Below, piece after piece: positions 7,948 through 17,471 of a stretch of 64,000 nt of DNA. The position numbers were made by a program, and so were the translations under genes. A model generated the notes under the pieces. That model was not told the origin of the DNA and did no database searches. It worked only from the letters and a program-made list of their open reading frames with translations. Source of the stretch: Pararhodobacter sp. CCB-MM2 (lineage in GTDB: Bacteria; Pseudomonadota; Alphaproteobacteria; Rhodobacterales; Rhodobacteraceae); the NCBI RefSeq assembly GCF_001691415.1, contig NZ_LRRR01000001.1, positions 248,001 through 312,000 on the forward strand, read 5' to 3'. Position 1 is the stretch's first letter. Every line of letters starts with the position of its first letter.

Positions 7948-9711
7948 ATGGACGCGCCGCAAATGACCATCCTCGCCATCCTCTCTCTGACGGTGGTGGG
8001 CTTCCTGTGGGGCAGATTTCGCCATGATGCCGTAGCCTTGGCGGCGCTGATGGCCTGTGTCCTCACCGGGTTGGTCACGCCGGATGCGGCCTTCCTCGGC
8101 TTCGGTCACCCGGCGGTGGTGACGGTCGCGGCGGTGTTGATCCTCAGCCGGGCCTTGCAGCACACTGGCGCCGTCGACGCGCTCGCCCGCTTCGTTCTGC
8201 CCGCAAACGCCAGCCGCCTGCCGGCCGTGGCAGCCCTGATGGCCCTCGGCGCGGCGCTGTCGGCCTTCATGAATAACGTCGGCGCCATGGCTTTGTTGAT
8301 GCCCTTGGCCGTCCAGCTCTCGGCCCGCCTGAAACTGCCACCGGGCAAAGTTCTGATGCCCTTGGCGTTCGGCACGATCCTTGGCGGCATGGTCACCTTG
8401 GTCGGCACGCCGCCGAACCTGATCGTCGCCAATTTTCGCCCGGACGGCAATTTCCGCATGTTCGACTTCACATGGGTCGGCCTTCCGGTCGCCGCGGCCG
8501 GCATCGCCTTCGTGGCGCTGCTCGGCTGGCGATTGGTGCCCACACGGAGCGCGGCGGGCGATGTGAAGGTCGAGACCGGCACCTACCTGACCGAACTGCG
8601 CGTGCCGGAGGGAAGCAAGGCCGTCGGCCTTACCCTGCGCGCCTTCGAGCAGGCGCTCGAAGGGGTGGACATGAGCGTCCTCGCCCTGATCCGGGGTACG
8701 GTGCGACAGAACAACCCCTACGGCCGCCGCAAGATCCAGGCCGGTGATCTGCTGATCGTCGAGGCCGAGGCCAAGGCGCTTACCGAAAGCGCTGCCCGCC
8801 ATGAGATCGCGCTGGAAGGGCTGGGGCCCGTCAGCGACGAGGACGAAGATGCCGACGAGATCGTCCTGCGGGAGTTCGCGCTGCTGCCGGGTTCGGGGCT
8901 GATCGGACGCTCGGCCCGGTCGCTGCGGATGCGGGCGCGTTGGGGCGTGTCTTTGCTGGCCGTCGCGCGCGAGGGGGGCAGGCCGCGAGGGCGTCTGGGC
9001 ACCCTCAGCCTGCGTTCGGGCGATCTGCTGCTCCTCCGCGGCTCGCCCGAGGTGCTGGGCGATTTCGCGCGCGACAACGGCTGTGTGCCGCTCGATACCG
9101 CGCCGTTGTCCGTGCCGGATCGCAAGCAGGCCTGGCTGGCTGCAGGGATCATGGCGGCGGCGGTGATCGTGGCGGCGCTGGGGATCCTGCCAGCGGCTGC
9201 GGCCTTCACGGCAGGCGTTCTGGTGACGATGTTGACCCGGACCCTGCCGCTGCGCGAGCTGTATTCGGCGGTCGATGGCTCCATCGTCGTGCTGCTGGCG
9301 GCGCTGATCCCGGTCGCGGGCGCGATGCAGGAGACGGGCGCGGCCGATTGGCTGGCGCAGGGCCTCGTCAGCGGGCTGGCACAGGACAACGCGCTTGTCG
9401 CGTTGGTCGTGGTGCTGGTGGTGACGATGATGCTGTCCGACGTGATGAACAACGCGGCGACGGCGGCTGTGATGGCCCCCATCGCGTTGGGGATCGCGGC
9501 GCAATTGGGCGCCTCGCCGGACGGGTTTCTGATGGCGGTGGCGATCGGCGCAAGCTGCGCCTTCCTCACGCCGATCGGGCACCAGAACAACACGCTCATC
9601 CTCGGACCCGGAGGGTTCCGGTTTGGCGATTACTGGCGGCTGGGATTGGCGCTGGAGGTGCTGATCGTCGCGGTCTCGGTGCCGTTGATCGTGCTGATCT
9701 GGGGGTTGTGA
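7948..9711 (+). CDS. SLC13/DASS-family permease with TrkA-C domains
   Basis: A 587-aa membrane protein. Two membrane halves each carry a re-entrant signature: MNNVGAMALLMP with the TPPNLIV motif in the first, and MNNAATAAVMAP in the second. The central part (about residues 200-380) holds two soluble TrkA-C-like regulatory domains. The family moves dicarboxylates, sulfate or other anions with sodium. AGGAG lies just before the ATG. The ion carried cannot be told from sequence, and no sulfur-assimilation gene is adjacent. Confidence 0.88.
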   Translation: MDAPQMTILAILSLTVVGFLWGRFRHDAVALAALMACVLTGLVTPDAAFLGFGHPAVVTVAAVLILSRALQHTGAVDALARFVLPANASRLPAVAALMALGAALSAFMNNVGAMALLMPLAVQLSARLKLPPGKVLMPLAFGTILGGMVTLVGTPPNLIVANFRPDGNFRMFDFTWVGLPVAAAGIAFVALLGWRLVPTRSAAGDVKVETGTYLTELRVPEGSKAVGLTLRAFEQALEGVDMSVLALIRGTVRQNNPYGRRKIQAGDLLIVEAEAKALTESAARHEIALEGLGPVSDEDEDADEIVLREFALLPGSGLIGRSARSLRMRARWGVSLLAVAREGGRPRGRLGTLSLRSGDLLLLRGSPEVLGDFARDNGCVPLDTAPLSVPDRKQAWLAAGIMAAAVIVAALGILPAAAAFTAGVLVTMLTRTLPLRELYSAVDGSIVVLLAALIPVAGAMQETGAADWLAQGLVSGLAQDNALVALVVVLVVTMMLSDVMNNAATAAVMAPIALGIAAQLGASPDGFLMAVAIGASCAFLTPIGHQNNTLILGPGGFRFGDYWRLGLALEVLIVAVSVPLIVLIWGL

Positions 9712-9939
9712 GGGGCGGCAAGCCTTTGGTGTTAGTGCACTGAACCGGTGCGTGAGTCTTGTGCCGTCGCGCGATTCAGTCGCCGAACCATGCCCCGATC
9801 GGGCCGACGCTTTCTTTCCGGAATTGGAGTTCGTTTCGGATGACTGGCGCGATCCGAAGTTTCAAAAGCATCAGTGTCCGTAGAGCCACGGTGACGCTGG
9901 TCCTCTCTCGCGAGTGAGCGCTCAACGTCGCAGGGCTCG

Positions 9940-9971
9940 AAAAAACCAGCGCGCTATTTCAAGCGCGCCGG
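9940..9971 (-). terminator. Rho-independent terminator of the secreted 152-aa gene
   Basis: On the minus strand a 9-bp stem (CCGGCGCGC pairing with GCGCGCTGG, one wobble) closes an 8-nt loop and is followed by TTTTTT. It stands 15 nt after the stop codon at 9987. The 275-nt gap 9712-9986 otherwise shows no gene. Confidence 0.88.
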
Positions 9972-9986
9972 CCTTTCATCCCAGCA

Positions 9987-10445
9987 TCACGACTGACAGC
10001 TCGGCATCCGGATGACGTTCGCGCTGCGGTCCATCTGGATCAGGCCGTCGTCGGCGAAACGGTCGAAGGCTTGGTCAATCGGATGATGCCACGGACCGTC
10101 GCGATTGAGCAGTTGCTCCCCCGGCACGGACAGCACGCGACCCAGAGCATCGGCAAAGATCGCCTCGCCGTCGTCAAGCGGGAACTGGCAATTCGACTGG
10201 GCAAAGGCGCGACGGTACGCGGGCAACAGGGCCTCGGGCGTCGCTTGGGCCGGGTCGATTTGCATGGTCACCACCGCAGGCACCTCGGGCGGGGTCACCT
10301 GCGTCACGCTGCCGCCTGAGCCGCAGGAGGGCGGGAACTTCCCGGTGAATTCGCAGATCGACTGCGCCTGTACGGCAGTCCCGGAAACAAGCAGGGCGGC
10401 CAGACCGAGGGCCGGAAGAGAAACGACTTTGCGCATGAGAGACAT
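9987..10445 (-). CDS. Secreted small protein of unknown function
   Basis: A 152-aa protein with a clear signal peptide (cleavage after about residue 27, AVQA/QS). The mature part has four cysteines, two near its N-terminus (ICEF, PSCG), one in the middle (SNCQ) and one at the end (PSCQ), which suggests periplasmic disulfides. An ATG three codons in (10436) is an alternative start, and neither has a strong ribosome site. It is monocistronic, has its own terminator and is divergent from proS. No family recognised. Confidence 0.65.
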   Translation of the reverse strand: MSLMRKVVSLPALGLAALLVSGTAVQAQSICEFTGKFPPSCGSGGSVTQVTPPEVPAVVTMQIDPAQATPEALLPAYRRAFAQSNCQFPLDDGEAIFADALGRVLSVPGEQLLNRDGPWHHPIDQAFDRFADDGLIQMDRSANVIRMPSCQS

Positions 10446-10591
10446 CCAATGGGTGTTCGAAACGCCCTGAGCCTGCGGGCCTCGCGTTGCGGTGTCAATC
10501 CATGCAGGCCCGATGCGCGATCACACTTGCCTTGCCGCCTTCCGCGCAATCGCCTAGACACGGCGGCGAACGCTTGACCCAAAGGTGACCC

Positions 10592-11932
10592 ATGCGCCTG
10601 AGCCGCTATTTCCTCCCCGTCCTCAAGGAAAATCCGTCCGAGGCGCAGATCGTCAGCCACCGCCTGATGCTGCGCGCCGGCATGATCCGCCAGCAGGCGG
10701 CGGGGATCTATTCCTGGCTGCCGCTGGGCTACAAGGTGCTGAAGCGCATCGAGCAGATCGTGCACGAAGAGCAGGAACGCGCGGGCCATATCCCCCTCCT
10801 GATGCCGACCCTGCAGCCCGCCGATTTGTGGCGCGAGAGCGGCCGTTACGATGCCTACGGCGCCGAGATGCTGCGCATCAAGGACCGCCACGACCGCGAC
10901 ATGCTCTATGGTCCGACCAACGAGGAGATGATCACCGACATCTTCCGCAGCCATGTCGGCAGCTACAAGGAATTGCCGCTGACGCTGTACCACATCCAGT
11001 GGAAATTCCGCGACGAGGTGCGTCCGCGTTTCGGCGTGATGCGCGGCCGCGAGTTCCTGATGAAGGACGGCTATAACTTCGACATCGACAAGCCCTCGGC
11101 GATCCATGCCTACAACCGCCACATGGTCAGCTACCTGCGCACCTACGAGCGCATGGGCCTGACCGCGATCCCGATGCGCGCTGACTCGGGCCCGATTGGC
11201 GGCGACGACACGCATGAATTCCTCGTGCTGGCGCAAACCGGTGAATCCGAGGTCTTCTACGACGACCGCGTGACCCAGCTGACCCTCGGCGACCGTGAAG
11301 TCGATTACGACAATTGGGATGAGGTTGCCGGCGTCTGCAAGGAGTTCACCACGCTCTACGCCCGCACCGACGAGACCCATGATGCGGCGCTGTTCAACGA
11401 GATCCCCGAGGAGCACCGCAAGGTCGGTCGCGGCATCGAAGTCGGCCAGATCTTCTTCTTCGGCACCAAGTATTCGGAATCGATGGGCGCCGTCGTCGTC
11501 AACGACAAGGGCGAGCGCGTGCCGGTCCAGATGGGCTCGCACGGGATCGGCGTCTCGCGTCTTCTGGGCGCGATCATCGAAGCCAGCCACGACGACAAGG
11601 GCATCATCTGGCCGGAAGGCGTGACCCCGTTCGACGCGGGTATCGTCAACCTGAAGCAGGGCGATGCGGCGGCGGATTCAGCCTGTGAATCGCTGTACAA
11701 GGCGCTGCAGGCCAAGGGTCTGGACCCGCTCTATGACGACCGGAGCGAGCGCGCCGGCGCCAAATTCGCGACGATGGACCTGATCGGCCTGCCGTGGCGC
11801 GTGACCGTCGGTCCGCGCGGGCTGGAAAAGGGCGTGGTCGAACTGACCTCGCGCCGCACCGGCGAAAGCGTCGAGATGTCGCCGGAAGCCGCGGTCGAGA
11901 AGCTGGCCGAGATCTACGCCGCCCATAAATGA
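10592..11932 (+). CDS. proS: Prolyl-tRNA synthetase, short bacterial form
   Basis: A 446-aa class II aminoacyl-tRNA synthetase that charges tRNA-Pro with proline. It opens with [13 protein letters not shown] and contains the class II motifs ([15 protein letters not shown] in motif 2, [10 protein letters not shown] in motif 3) and a C-terminal anticodon-binding domain (about residues 350-446). The length matches the alphaproteobacterial type, which lacks the inserted editing domain of the roughly 570-aa E. coli enzyme. AAAGGTGA precedes the ATG and a strong terminator follows the stop. Confidence 0.96.
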   Translation: MRLSRYFLPVLKENPSEAQIVSHRLMLRAGMIRQQAAGIYSWLPLGYKVLKRIEQIVHEEQERAGHIPLLMPTLQPADLWRESGRYDAYGAEMLRIKDRHDRDMLYGPTNEEMITDIFRSHVGSYKELPLTLYHIQWKFRDEVRPRFGVMRGREFLMKDGYNFDIDKPSAIHAYNRHMVSYLRTYERMGLTAIPMRADSGPIGGDDTHEFLVLAQTGESEVFYDDRVTQLTLGDREVDYDNWDEVAGVCKEFTTLYARTDETHDAALFNEIPEEHRKVGRGIEVGQIFFFGTKYSESMGAVVVNDKGERVPVQMGSHGIGVSRLLGAIIEASHDDKGIIWPEGVTPFDAGIVNLKQGDAAADSACESLYKALQAKGLDPLYDDRSERAGAKFATMDLIGLPWRVTVGPRGLEKGVVELTSRRTGESVEMSPEAAVEKLAEIYAAHK

Positions 11933-11963
11933 GGCGTCTTGCCCTCGGGCGATGAGAGGAAAG

Positions 11964-11995
11964 GCGCGCAGGCCGTTGGGCTTGCGCGCTTTTTT
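11964..11995 (+). terminator. Rho-independent terminator after proS
   Basis: An 11-bp stem (GCGCGCAGGCC pairing with GGCTTGCGCGC, one G-T wobble) with a GTTG loop is followed by six T. It begins 31 nt after the proS stop. Confidence 0.92.
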
Positions 11996-12079
11996 CATCT
12001 GCGCGCCTGCCTGCCCGGTGACGGCGTGGAAAGGGCTGCCTATATGGAAGGGGAGATTGCTTTCAAACGGTCCTTTCCC

Positions 12080-13015
12080 ATGCCCCTCTTGATCCGCGCC
12101 CTGTTGTTCGTTGCCCTGTTGATCGGCGTCTGCGGCCCGGCCGTCGCGCAGGATGATCCGCGGGCCGAGGCGCTGCGGGACGTGTTCTTCGACTGGGCCG
12201 AGGCCGAGCAGATGCAGGCGCCCGAGATTGTCATCACCCGGGACGGCGCGCCGATCCTGCACGAGGCCCAGGGTGTGGAGCCGGGCACGCCGCGTCTGCT
12301 CGCGTCCCTGACCAAAAGCCTCACCGCGCAATGTGTCGCCGGGCTGGTCGAGGAGGGCCGCCTGCGCTGGGACGCGCCGATGTCAGACTTGCTGGGATGG
12401 ACGGGCGAGGCCGGTGCCATCCCGCTCTCGGCTCTGGTGACGCAAAGCGGGGGGCTGCGCGGGGATCGGACGCAAACGGCGATGCCGGGCTGGCTGGAGG
12501 GGCAGGGCGATTGGCGATTGGTGTCGCAATGGACGCGCCCGCTGCATCCCGAACCCGCCTTTGCCTATTCCAATGAGAACTATGCGCTCTTGGGCACGGT
12601 GATAGAACGGGTCACCGGCGTCCCGTTTGAGCGGGCTTGTGACGGCGTGCTGCCCTCGGCCTCGCCCTCCGAACAGGTCGCTACCTTCGGCCCGATGGGC
12701 GGCTGGCAGGCACCGCTTCAGGACTACGCGCAGTTCCACGCGCTGCTCTATGGCAATCGCCCGCCCGAGGGGCCGACGGCTGACCTGGACGGCGGCGCGA
12801 TCTATGGTCTGGGCATGTATGGCCGGCCGCTCGACGGGGGCTGGATCTGGTGGCACATCGGCGCGCTCTGCATTCCGGGGCAGGTTGACACCACCAGTTA
12901 CGCCTTGACCCTGCCGGGGGGCTGGGGTTTGGCTCTGGCCGCGGACAGCTGCCCGGATTTCGAGGCCCTCGCCGCACTGGATCGCGCCTTTTGGGAGGTC
13001 ATGAGCCATGACTGA
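12080..13015 (+). CDS. Secreted serine hydrolase, beta-lactamase/class C fold
   Basis: A 311-aa protein with a signal peptide (MPLLIRALLFVALL..., cleavage near AVAQ/DD). It shows the class C nucleophile motif SLTK (about residues 65-68) and the second motif YSN (AYSNENYALLG), which identify the serine beta-lactamase/transpeptidase-like family. Members include esterases and peptidases. A true beta-lactamase role is not supported. The frame is open to 11939; I chose the ATG that begins a clean signal peptide, although its ribosome site is weak. The stop overlaps the next gene by 8 nt. Confidence 0.8.
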   Translation: MPLLIRALLFVALLIGVCGPAVAQDDPRAEALRDVFFDWAEAEQMQAPEIVITRDGAPILHEAQGVEPGTPRLLASLTKSLTAQCVAGLVEEGRLRWDAPMSDLLGWTGEAGAIPLSALVTQSGGLRGDRTQTAMPGWLEGQGDWRLVSQWTRPLHPEPAFAYSNENYALLGTVIERVTGVPFERACDGVLPSASPSEQVATFGPMGGWQAPLQDYAQFHALLYGNRPPEGPTADLDGGAIYGLGMYGRPLDGGWIWWHIGALCIPGQVDTTSYALTLPGGWGLALAADSCPDFEALAALDRAFWEVMSHD

Positions 13016-13925
13016 CACCGCCATTCCTCGGATCGATTTCGCAGCCCTGAAGGCCGGGGATCCGGCCATGCGGGAGGCCCTGCACCGAGGCGTGACGCAG
13101 ACGGGCTTTCTGACCCTGCACAACACGCCGATCCCGGCCGGCCGCGTGCGCGAGGTCATCGAGACCTACCGCAGCTTCTTCGCCTTGCCGGTTGAGGAGA
13201 AGGCGAAAGTCGATATGGCGGTGACGGGATCGAACCGGGGCTGGGGCGGTCCGCAATCCGAACAGGTCGATCCCGCCGCGAACCCCGATTACAAGGAAGT
13301 TTTCGATCTGGGCTACGAGGTGCCCGGTTCGATGCTGGCAGTCCACGCGCCGAACCTCTGGCCGGCGCAGCCCGACGGGTTCCGCACGGTGCTGGAGGGC
13401 TATTACGCCGAGGCTCGGGCCCTCGCGCTATCCCTGCTGGGCGAGATCGCGGCGTCAATCGGCGAGGAACGGAACTGGTTCGACGCGATGTTCGACCAGC
13501 CGATGGCGCTGCTGCGCGGGAATTTCTACCCTGAGCGCCCGGATTGGGCCGGCGAAAAGGATTTCGGCATCGGCGCGCATACCGATTACGGATGTCTGAC
13601 ATTGCTCGCGACGGATGGCGTGCCGGGGCTGGAGGTTCAGGGCCGGGACGGCAACTGGATCGCGGTCGAGGCCGAGCCGGGCAGCTTCGTCATCAACTTC
13701 GGCGAGATGCTGGAAAGCTGGTCGGGCGGGCGCATCAAGGCCACGCTGCACCGGGTCAAGGGATCGAAGCACGAGCGGATCTCGGTCCCCTTGTTCTTCA
13801 ACCCCTCGCCGGAGGTGAACGTGGCGCCCTTGGGCTCGGGCGAGGTGATCCGCGCGGTGGATCACCTGCAAAAGCGCTTCAACGAGACCTATGTGCATCT
13901 GCAGAAGGCGGCAGATGCGGGCTGA
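13008..13925 (+). CDS. Isopenicillin N synthase-family 2OG-Fe(II) oxygenase
   Basis: A 305-aa cytoplasmic non-haem iron dioxygenase. The iron ligands are HTD (H191, D193) and H248, and the 2-oxoglutarate anchor is R257-x-S259. The N-terminal DIOX_N-like part has the usual GFLTLHNTPI. Substrates of this family vary widely, and nothing in the neighbourhood names this one. It overlaps the serine hydrolase gene, with GGGAGG upstream of the ATG, so the two are probably co-translated. Confidence 0.88.
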   Translation: MTDTAIPRIDFAALKAGDPAMREALHRGVTQTGFLTLHNTPIPAGRVREVIETYRSFFALPVEEKAKVDMAVTGSNRGWGGPQSEQVDPAANPDYKEVFDLGYEVPGSMLAVHAPNLWPAQPDGFRTVLEGYYAEARALALSLLGEIAASIGEERNWFDAMFDQPMALLRGNFYPERPDWAGEKDFGIGAHTDYGCLTLLATDGVPGLEVQGRDGNWIAVEAEPGSFVINFGEMLESWSGGRIKATLHRVKGSKHERISVPLFFNPSPEVNVAPLGSGEVIRAVDHLQKRFNETYVHLQKAADAG

Positions 13926-13930
13926 GACTT

Positions 13931-13951
13931 GGGTGCGTTTGCGACGCACCC
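13931..13951. terminator. Bidirectional hairpin between convergent genes
   Basis: A perfect 8-bp stem GGGTGCGT/ACGCACCC with a TTGCG loop lies between the convergent stops at 13925 and 13973. It has no T-run on either side, so termination strength is uncertain. Confidence 0.5.
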
Positions 13952-13972
13952 AGCCGTTGCAACATTGGGCGA

Positions 13973-14668
13973 TCAGCCGCGGAAGACGCTCATGATCTCG
14001 TCGAGCGGCTTCTTGATCTTGGCCACTTGTGGCACCGTCGCATCGGCGGCGGGATAGCCCACGGGCAGGATCATCACGGCCTTCTCCGACGCCGGACGGC
14101 CCAGCATTTCCGGCAGGAATTTCATCGGGTTCGGCGTGTGCTCAAGGCAGACCAATCCGGCGTGATGCAAAGCGGCGATCAGGAAGCCTGTGGCAATGCC
14201 GACGCTTTCGGGCACGTAGTAATTCTTGAACCGCTCGCCCTCATGCGTCGTGCCCCAGCGCTGCGCGAAGATCACGATCAGCCACGGCGCGTCGGTCAGA
14301 TGCGGCTTGTTTACCCCGGTGCCGATCGGCTCCAGTGCGGCCAGCCACTCGTCGCCGGCCCCGCCGGAATAGAAAGCGCGCTCCTCTTCCTCGGCGGCCT
14401 CGCGGATCTTCGCCTTCATCGCCGGGTCCGAAATCGCCGCGAAATGCCACGGCTGATGGTTCGCCCCCGAGGGCGCGGTTCCCGCCGCGGCGATACAGGC
14501 GGCGATCACCGCCTCGGGCACCGGGCGGCTGTCGTACTCCCGCACCGAATGACGCTTGCGCATATAGGCGAGGAAGTCCTCGGCCTGACGGAGCGCGGCG
14601 TCTTCAGGCACCTGCACGCGGTCGGGCAAGGTGACGGGCTGGTAGTGCACTTGGCCTTTGGAATACAT
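13973..14668 (-). CDS. Nitroreductase-family flavoprotein, iodotyrosine deiodinase-like
   Basis: A 231-aa FMN enzyme. Its sequence follows the iodotyrosine deiodinase (IYD) branch through most of its length: FLAYMRKRHSVREYDSRPVP, AGTAPSGANHQPWHF, EEEERAFY, and ILPVGYPAADATVP near the end. The three lid residues that hold the zwitterion of halotyrosine in IYD (Glu, Tyr, Lys) align with E96, Y100 and K121. This suggests reductive dehalogenation of halotyrosines or a related aromatic amino acid. GGAGG precedes the ATG. The neighbours do not point to a pathway. A plain nitroreductase is the alternative. Confidence 0.82.
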   Translation of the reverse strand: MYSKGQVHYQPVTLPDRVQVPEDAALRQAEDFLAYMRKRHSVREYDSRPVPEAVIAACIAAAGTAPSGANHQPWHFAAISDPAMKAKIREAAEEEERAFYSGGAGDEWLAALEPIGTGVNKPHLTDAPWLIVIFAQRWGTTHEGERFKNYYVPESVGIATGFLIAALHHAGLVCLEHTPNPMKFLPEMLGRPASEKAVMILPVGYPAADATVPQVAKIKKPLDEIMSVFRG

Positions 14669-14767
14669 CGGATCCTCCCTTTGCCACAGGCGTAGCAAGC
14701 GGCCCGCCTGCGGTCCAGCCGCGTTGACCTTGCGCGCCCTGCGGAGTATCGAAGCGCGACCCAACGG

Positions 14768-15931
14768 ATGGCCCCGGACACCATGCCCACGCCCTTGCTC
14801 TTGATCCTGACCGCCGCGGGTTTCGGCGCCTCGACGCTGCTGATCGCCATCGCCGTCGAGAGTTTCCCGCCCTGGACGCTGGCTGCCCTGCGCTCGGCGC
14901 TGGGGTTGCCGCTGCTCCTGCTGGCCGCCGGGGCGTTCAGCCATCCGCAGCGGATCTCGCGCCATGACCTGCTGACCGCGCTGGTGGGCGGGATCCTCGT
15001 GGTGTCGATCCCCTTCGTCAGCATGGCCGCGGGCATGCAATACATCCCCTCGGGCATGGGCGGGATGCTGTATGCGACGATGCCGCTGTTCACGCTGGGG
15101 CTGGCGGCAATGTTCCTGCATGACGAGCCCGCGACGCTGGAGCAGGGGATCCGCATCGGCATCGGCCTGTTCGGCGTGGCGCTGATCTCGGTCCCGGCGA
15201 TCCTTTCGGGGGGCTTCGGGCAAGCCGGCCTTGGCACATTGCTCACGCTGATCTCGCCCCTCAGCTACGCGGCGGGCAATGTCTGGTTCCGCCGTCGTCG
15301 CAAGATGCAGCCGCTATTGCTGTCGGCCGGGATGTTTGCGGTCGGCACCATCAGCATCTGGCCGCTGGCCCTGATCGTCGAAGGCCCGGTCTCGGTCGAG
15401 CCCACCTTCGCCGTGATCGGCGTGTTGATCGCCCTCGTGGTGCTGGCGACGGTTGCGCCGAACCTGCTGAACTACGCGCTGGTGCAGCGTGCGGGCGCGA
15501 ACCGTGCCGCGTTGGCAATGTTCCTGATGCCGGGGTTCAGCGTCGTCTTCGGCATGGTGTTCCGCGGCGAGCGTCTGCCCGTACTGGCTTTCGCGGGCCT
15601 CGCTCTGGTGATCGCGGCCTCGACTGCCCGCCTTCCGGCCGCGCGCCGGGCGAAAGCGTCGCTGCCGGGTGAAGTCACCGCCGGGATCGTCGCCGAGGCC
15701 CGCAAGGCCGAGCGGCAGGAGATGGCTCGGGCCGCCGCCAACGCGCCGAAACCGACGCCGCCTGCGCCGGCGACCCCGGACACCCCGCGGTCCCGCATGG
15801 CTCCGGGTGTGGCCGCCGCTAAGCCGACCTCACCCGCCGCGTCGAAACCCGCACGGCAGGATCTGACCGACGAGGAACGCGCCGCGCGCCGTGCCCGTCG
15901 CCAGGCCCGCCGCGCCGCGAAAGCGGACTAA
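14768..15931 (+). CDS. DMT/EamA-family transporter with basic C-terminal tail
   Basis: A 387-aa inner-membrane protein with about ten transmembrane helices arranged as two EamA repeats (residues of roughly 5-285). This family exports metabolites such as amino acids. The last 95 or so residues form an Ala/Pro-rich, strongly basic tail (RAARRARRQARRAAK near the end), longer than usual for the family. A second in-frame ATG at 14783 is an equally plausible start. The gene ends 4 nt before the convergent ureG stop. Confidence 0.85.
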   Translation: MAPDTMPTPLLLILTAAGFGASTLLIAIAVESFPPWTLAALRSALGLPLLLLAAGAFSHPQRISRHDLLTALVGGILVVSIPFVSMAAGMQYIPSGMGGMLYATMPLFTLGLAAMFLHDEPATLEQGIRIGIGLFGVALISVPAILSGGFGQAGLGTLLTLISPLSYAAGNVWFRRRRKMQPLLLSAGMFAVGTISIWPLALIVEGPVSVEPTFAVIGVLIALVVLATVAPNLLNYALVQRAGANRAALAMFLMPGFSVVFGMVFRGERLPVLAFAGLALVIAASTARLPAARRAKASLPGEVTAGIVAEARKAERQEMARAAANAPKPTPPAPATPDTPRSRMAPGVAAAKPTSPAASKPARQDLTDEERAARRARRQARRAAKAD

Positions 15932-15935
15932 GCCC

Positions 15936-16553
15936 TCAGGCCAGCCGCAAGCCCCCCTCGCGTTCAAGGAATTGCACCACGGCCTCCACGCCGATGCCGT
16001 TGCGGACCTGCGCCAGCACATAGGGCTTGTCGCCGCGCGCGCGCTTGGTGTCGGCCTCCAGCAGGGCCACATCCACCCCGACATGCGGCGCCAGATCGGT
16101 CTTGTTGACCACCAGCATGTCCGATTTCGTCAGCCCCGGGCCGCGTTTGCGCGGAATGTCCTGCCCGGCCGCAGTGTCGATGACATAGATCGACAGATCC
16201 GCCAATTCCGGTGAGAAGGTGGCGGCGAGGTTGTCGCCCCCGGACTCGATCAAGATCAGATCCAGCCCCGGGATCTCGGTGTTCAGCTCGGCCACAGCGG
16301 CAAGGTTGATCGACGCATCCTCGCGGATCGCGGTATGCGGGCAGCCGCCGGTCTCGACCCCCTTGATGCGGGCCTCAGGCAGCACCTGCGCGCGCAGCAG
16401 GTAGTCGGCATCCTCGCGCGTATAGATGTCGTTGGTGATCACCGCCATCGAGCAGCGATGCGCCAGCGCGCGGGCAAGCGCCTCGGTCAGCGAGGTCTTG
16501 CCACAGCCCACCGGGCCGCCGATACCCACCCTGAGGGGTCCATTCCTGCTCAT
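15936..16553 (-). CDS. ureG: Urease accessory GTPase UreG
   Basis: A 205-aa SIMIBI-class GTPase that drives nickel insertion and lysine carbamylation in apo-urease together with UreD, UreF and UreE. The P-loop GPVGCGKTS is at residues 13-21, the metal site CPH is in [13 protein letters not shown], and the guanine-specificity NKTD is in VVNKTDLAP. Its ATG overlaps the ureF stop by 4 nt. It is the last gene of the urease block. Confidence 0.97.
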   Translation of the reverse strand: MSRNGPLRVGIGGPVGCGKTSLTEALARALAHRCSMAVITNDIYTREDADYLLRAQVLPEARIKGVETGGCPHTAIREDASINLAAVAELNTEIPGLDLILIESGGDNLAATFSPELADLSIYVIDTAAGQDIPRKRGPGLTKSDMLVVNKTDLAPHVGVDVALLEADTKRARGDKPYVLAQVRNGIGVEAVVQFLEREGGLRLA

Positions 16554-17200
16554 GTACGAAAGATCCTGACGTCTTGTGTTTCATGCTCAAAGGCCGCGAG
16601 GTCGGCGGCCAGCGCTGCGCCGCCCAGATCGTCGAGCGTCGCCTCGGCCGCGCTCTCGGCCAAGGCGGTGAGGACGGGGGCCAGCTGCGCCAGCACCGTT
16701 TGCCCCTCGGTCTGTCCCAGGGGCACATGGCGCACGGCCACGGTGACAAGGTTTGACGCAAATCCCTGAAGGTACAGGGAAATCACCATGGGTTTCGGAA
16801 GGTCGAGGCCCTGCGCCGCTTCGCCAAGCGCGACGGGCAGCGGGCGGGTCAGCAGGTTCCGCCCGGTGATCCCGGCGATGGTGCGTGCCAAGGCCGCGCC
16901 CTGATCCAGCGTCTCCTTCAGCCGTTCGGCGGACGGGGCCAAGGCGCGGGCGAGGTCGTCAAGCGCGTCGATATCCGCGCCCGGTGTCAGCGCCTGCGAC
17001 AACAGCACCGCGTCCTGCCAGCCCGCGCCGTGCAACAGGATGCCGGTCAGCCAATCCTCCAAGGTCGCCGCGTCGCGCAGGCTTTGTGTGGCGATGGCGC
17101 GCTCCAGCCCGTGGGAATAGGCAAAGGCGCCCGTCGGGAAGGCGGGCGAGAGCCATTGCGTCAGGCTCAACAGGTCAGCGTGGGAGAAGGCGTCACTCAT
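16550..17200 (-). CDS. ureF: Urease accessory protein UreF
   Basis: A 216-aa all-helical protein that bridges UreD and UreG in the urease activation complex. Typical features are [24 protein letters not shown] at the N-terminus (residues of about 10-33) and the conserved C-terminal region after [11 protein letters not shown]. The ATG lies inside the end of the YrhK-like gene (overlap of 8 nt), and its stop overlaps ureG. Confidence 0.95.
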   Translation of the reverse strand: MSDAFSHADLLSLTQWLSPAFPTGAFAYSHGLERAIATQSLRDAATLEDWLTGILLHGAGWQDAVLLSQALTPGADIDALDDLARALAPSAERLKETLDQGAALARTIAGITGRNLLTRPLPVALGEAAQGLDLPKPMVISLYLQGFASNLVTVAVRHVPLGQTEGQTVLAQLAPVLTALAESAAEATLDDLGGAALAADLAAFEHETQDVRIFRT

Positions 17201-17471
17201 CCAGCTGTTTGGCGACCTCTTGCATGTGACCGAGCGAGACCAGTTTCAGCTCGCGCACCAGCCGGATCGTCGGCTTTAGTCCAAAGAACACCGAGCCGAT
17301 GATGAACAACCATGTTGCCGTGGTGGTGGTCTCCGGCCAGAGGAACAGGATCGAGCCCACAACGAACAGTCCCGCCGCGCTGAAATCCACGAGGGTGTAG
17401 GCGATCTCATAAGCCGCCCAGATCCGCGCGTGATCGGGTGAGGCGTCGCGATTTCTCGGGTGAAACAGCAT
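17193..17471 (-). CDS. YrhK-domain membrane protein in the urease operon
   Basis: A 92-aa protein with two transmembrane helices (about residues 30-47 and 52-70). The stretch YEIAYTLVDFSAAGLFVVGS followed by FFGLKPTIRLVRELK identifies a YrhK-like domain. The ATG shares one base with the ureE stop (TGATG) and the gene end overlaps ureF, so it is translated as part of the urease operon. Its function is unknown. A role in nickel or urea supply is only a guess from context. Confidence 0.78.
   Translation of the reverse strand: MLFHPRNRDASPDHARIWAAYEIAYTLVDFSAAGLFVVGSILFLWPETTTTATWLFIIGSVFFGLKPTIRLVRELKLVSLGHMQEVAKQLDE

Noticed and set aside
5981..7966. A 661-codon open frame on the plus strand
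   Set aside because: It is antisense to the ABC exporter, which has all ATPase motifs. The shadow has none.
12080..13015. Calling the serine hydrolase a beta-lactamase resistance gene
   Set aside because: Only the fold motifs are shared. Many esterases and peptidases have them, and no resistance context is present.
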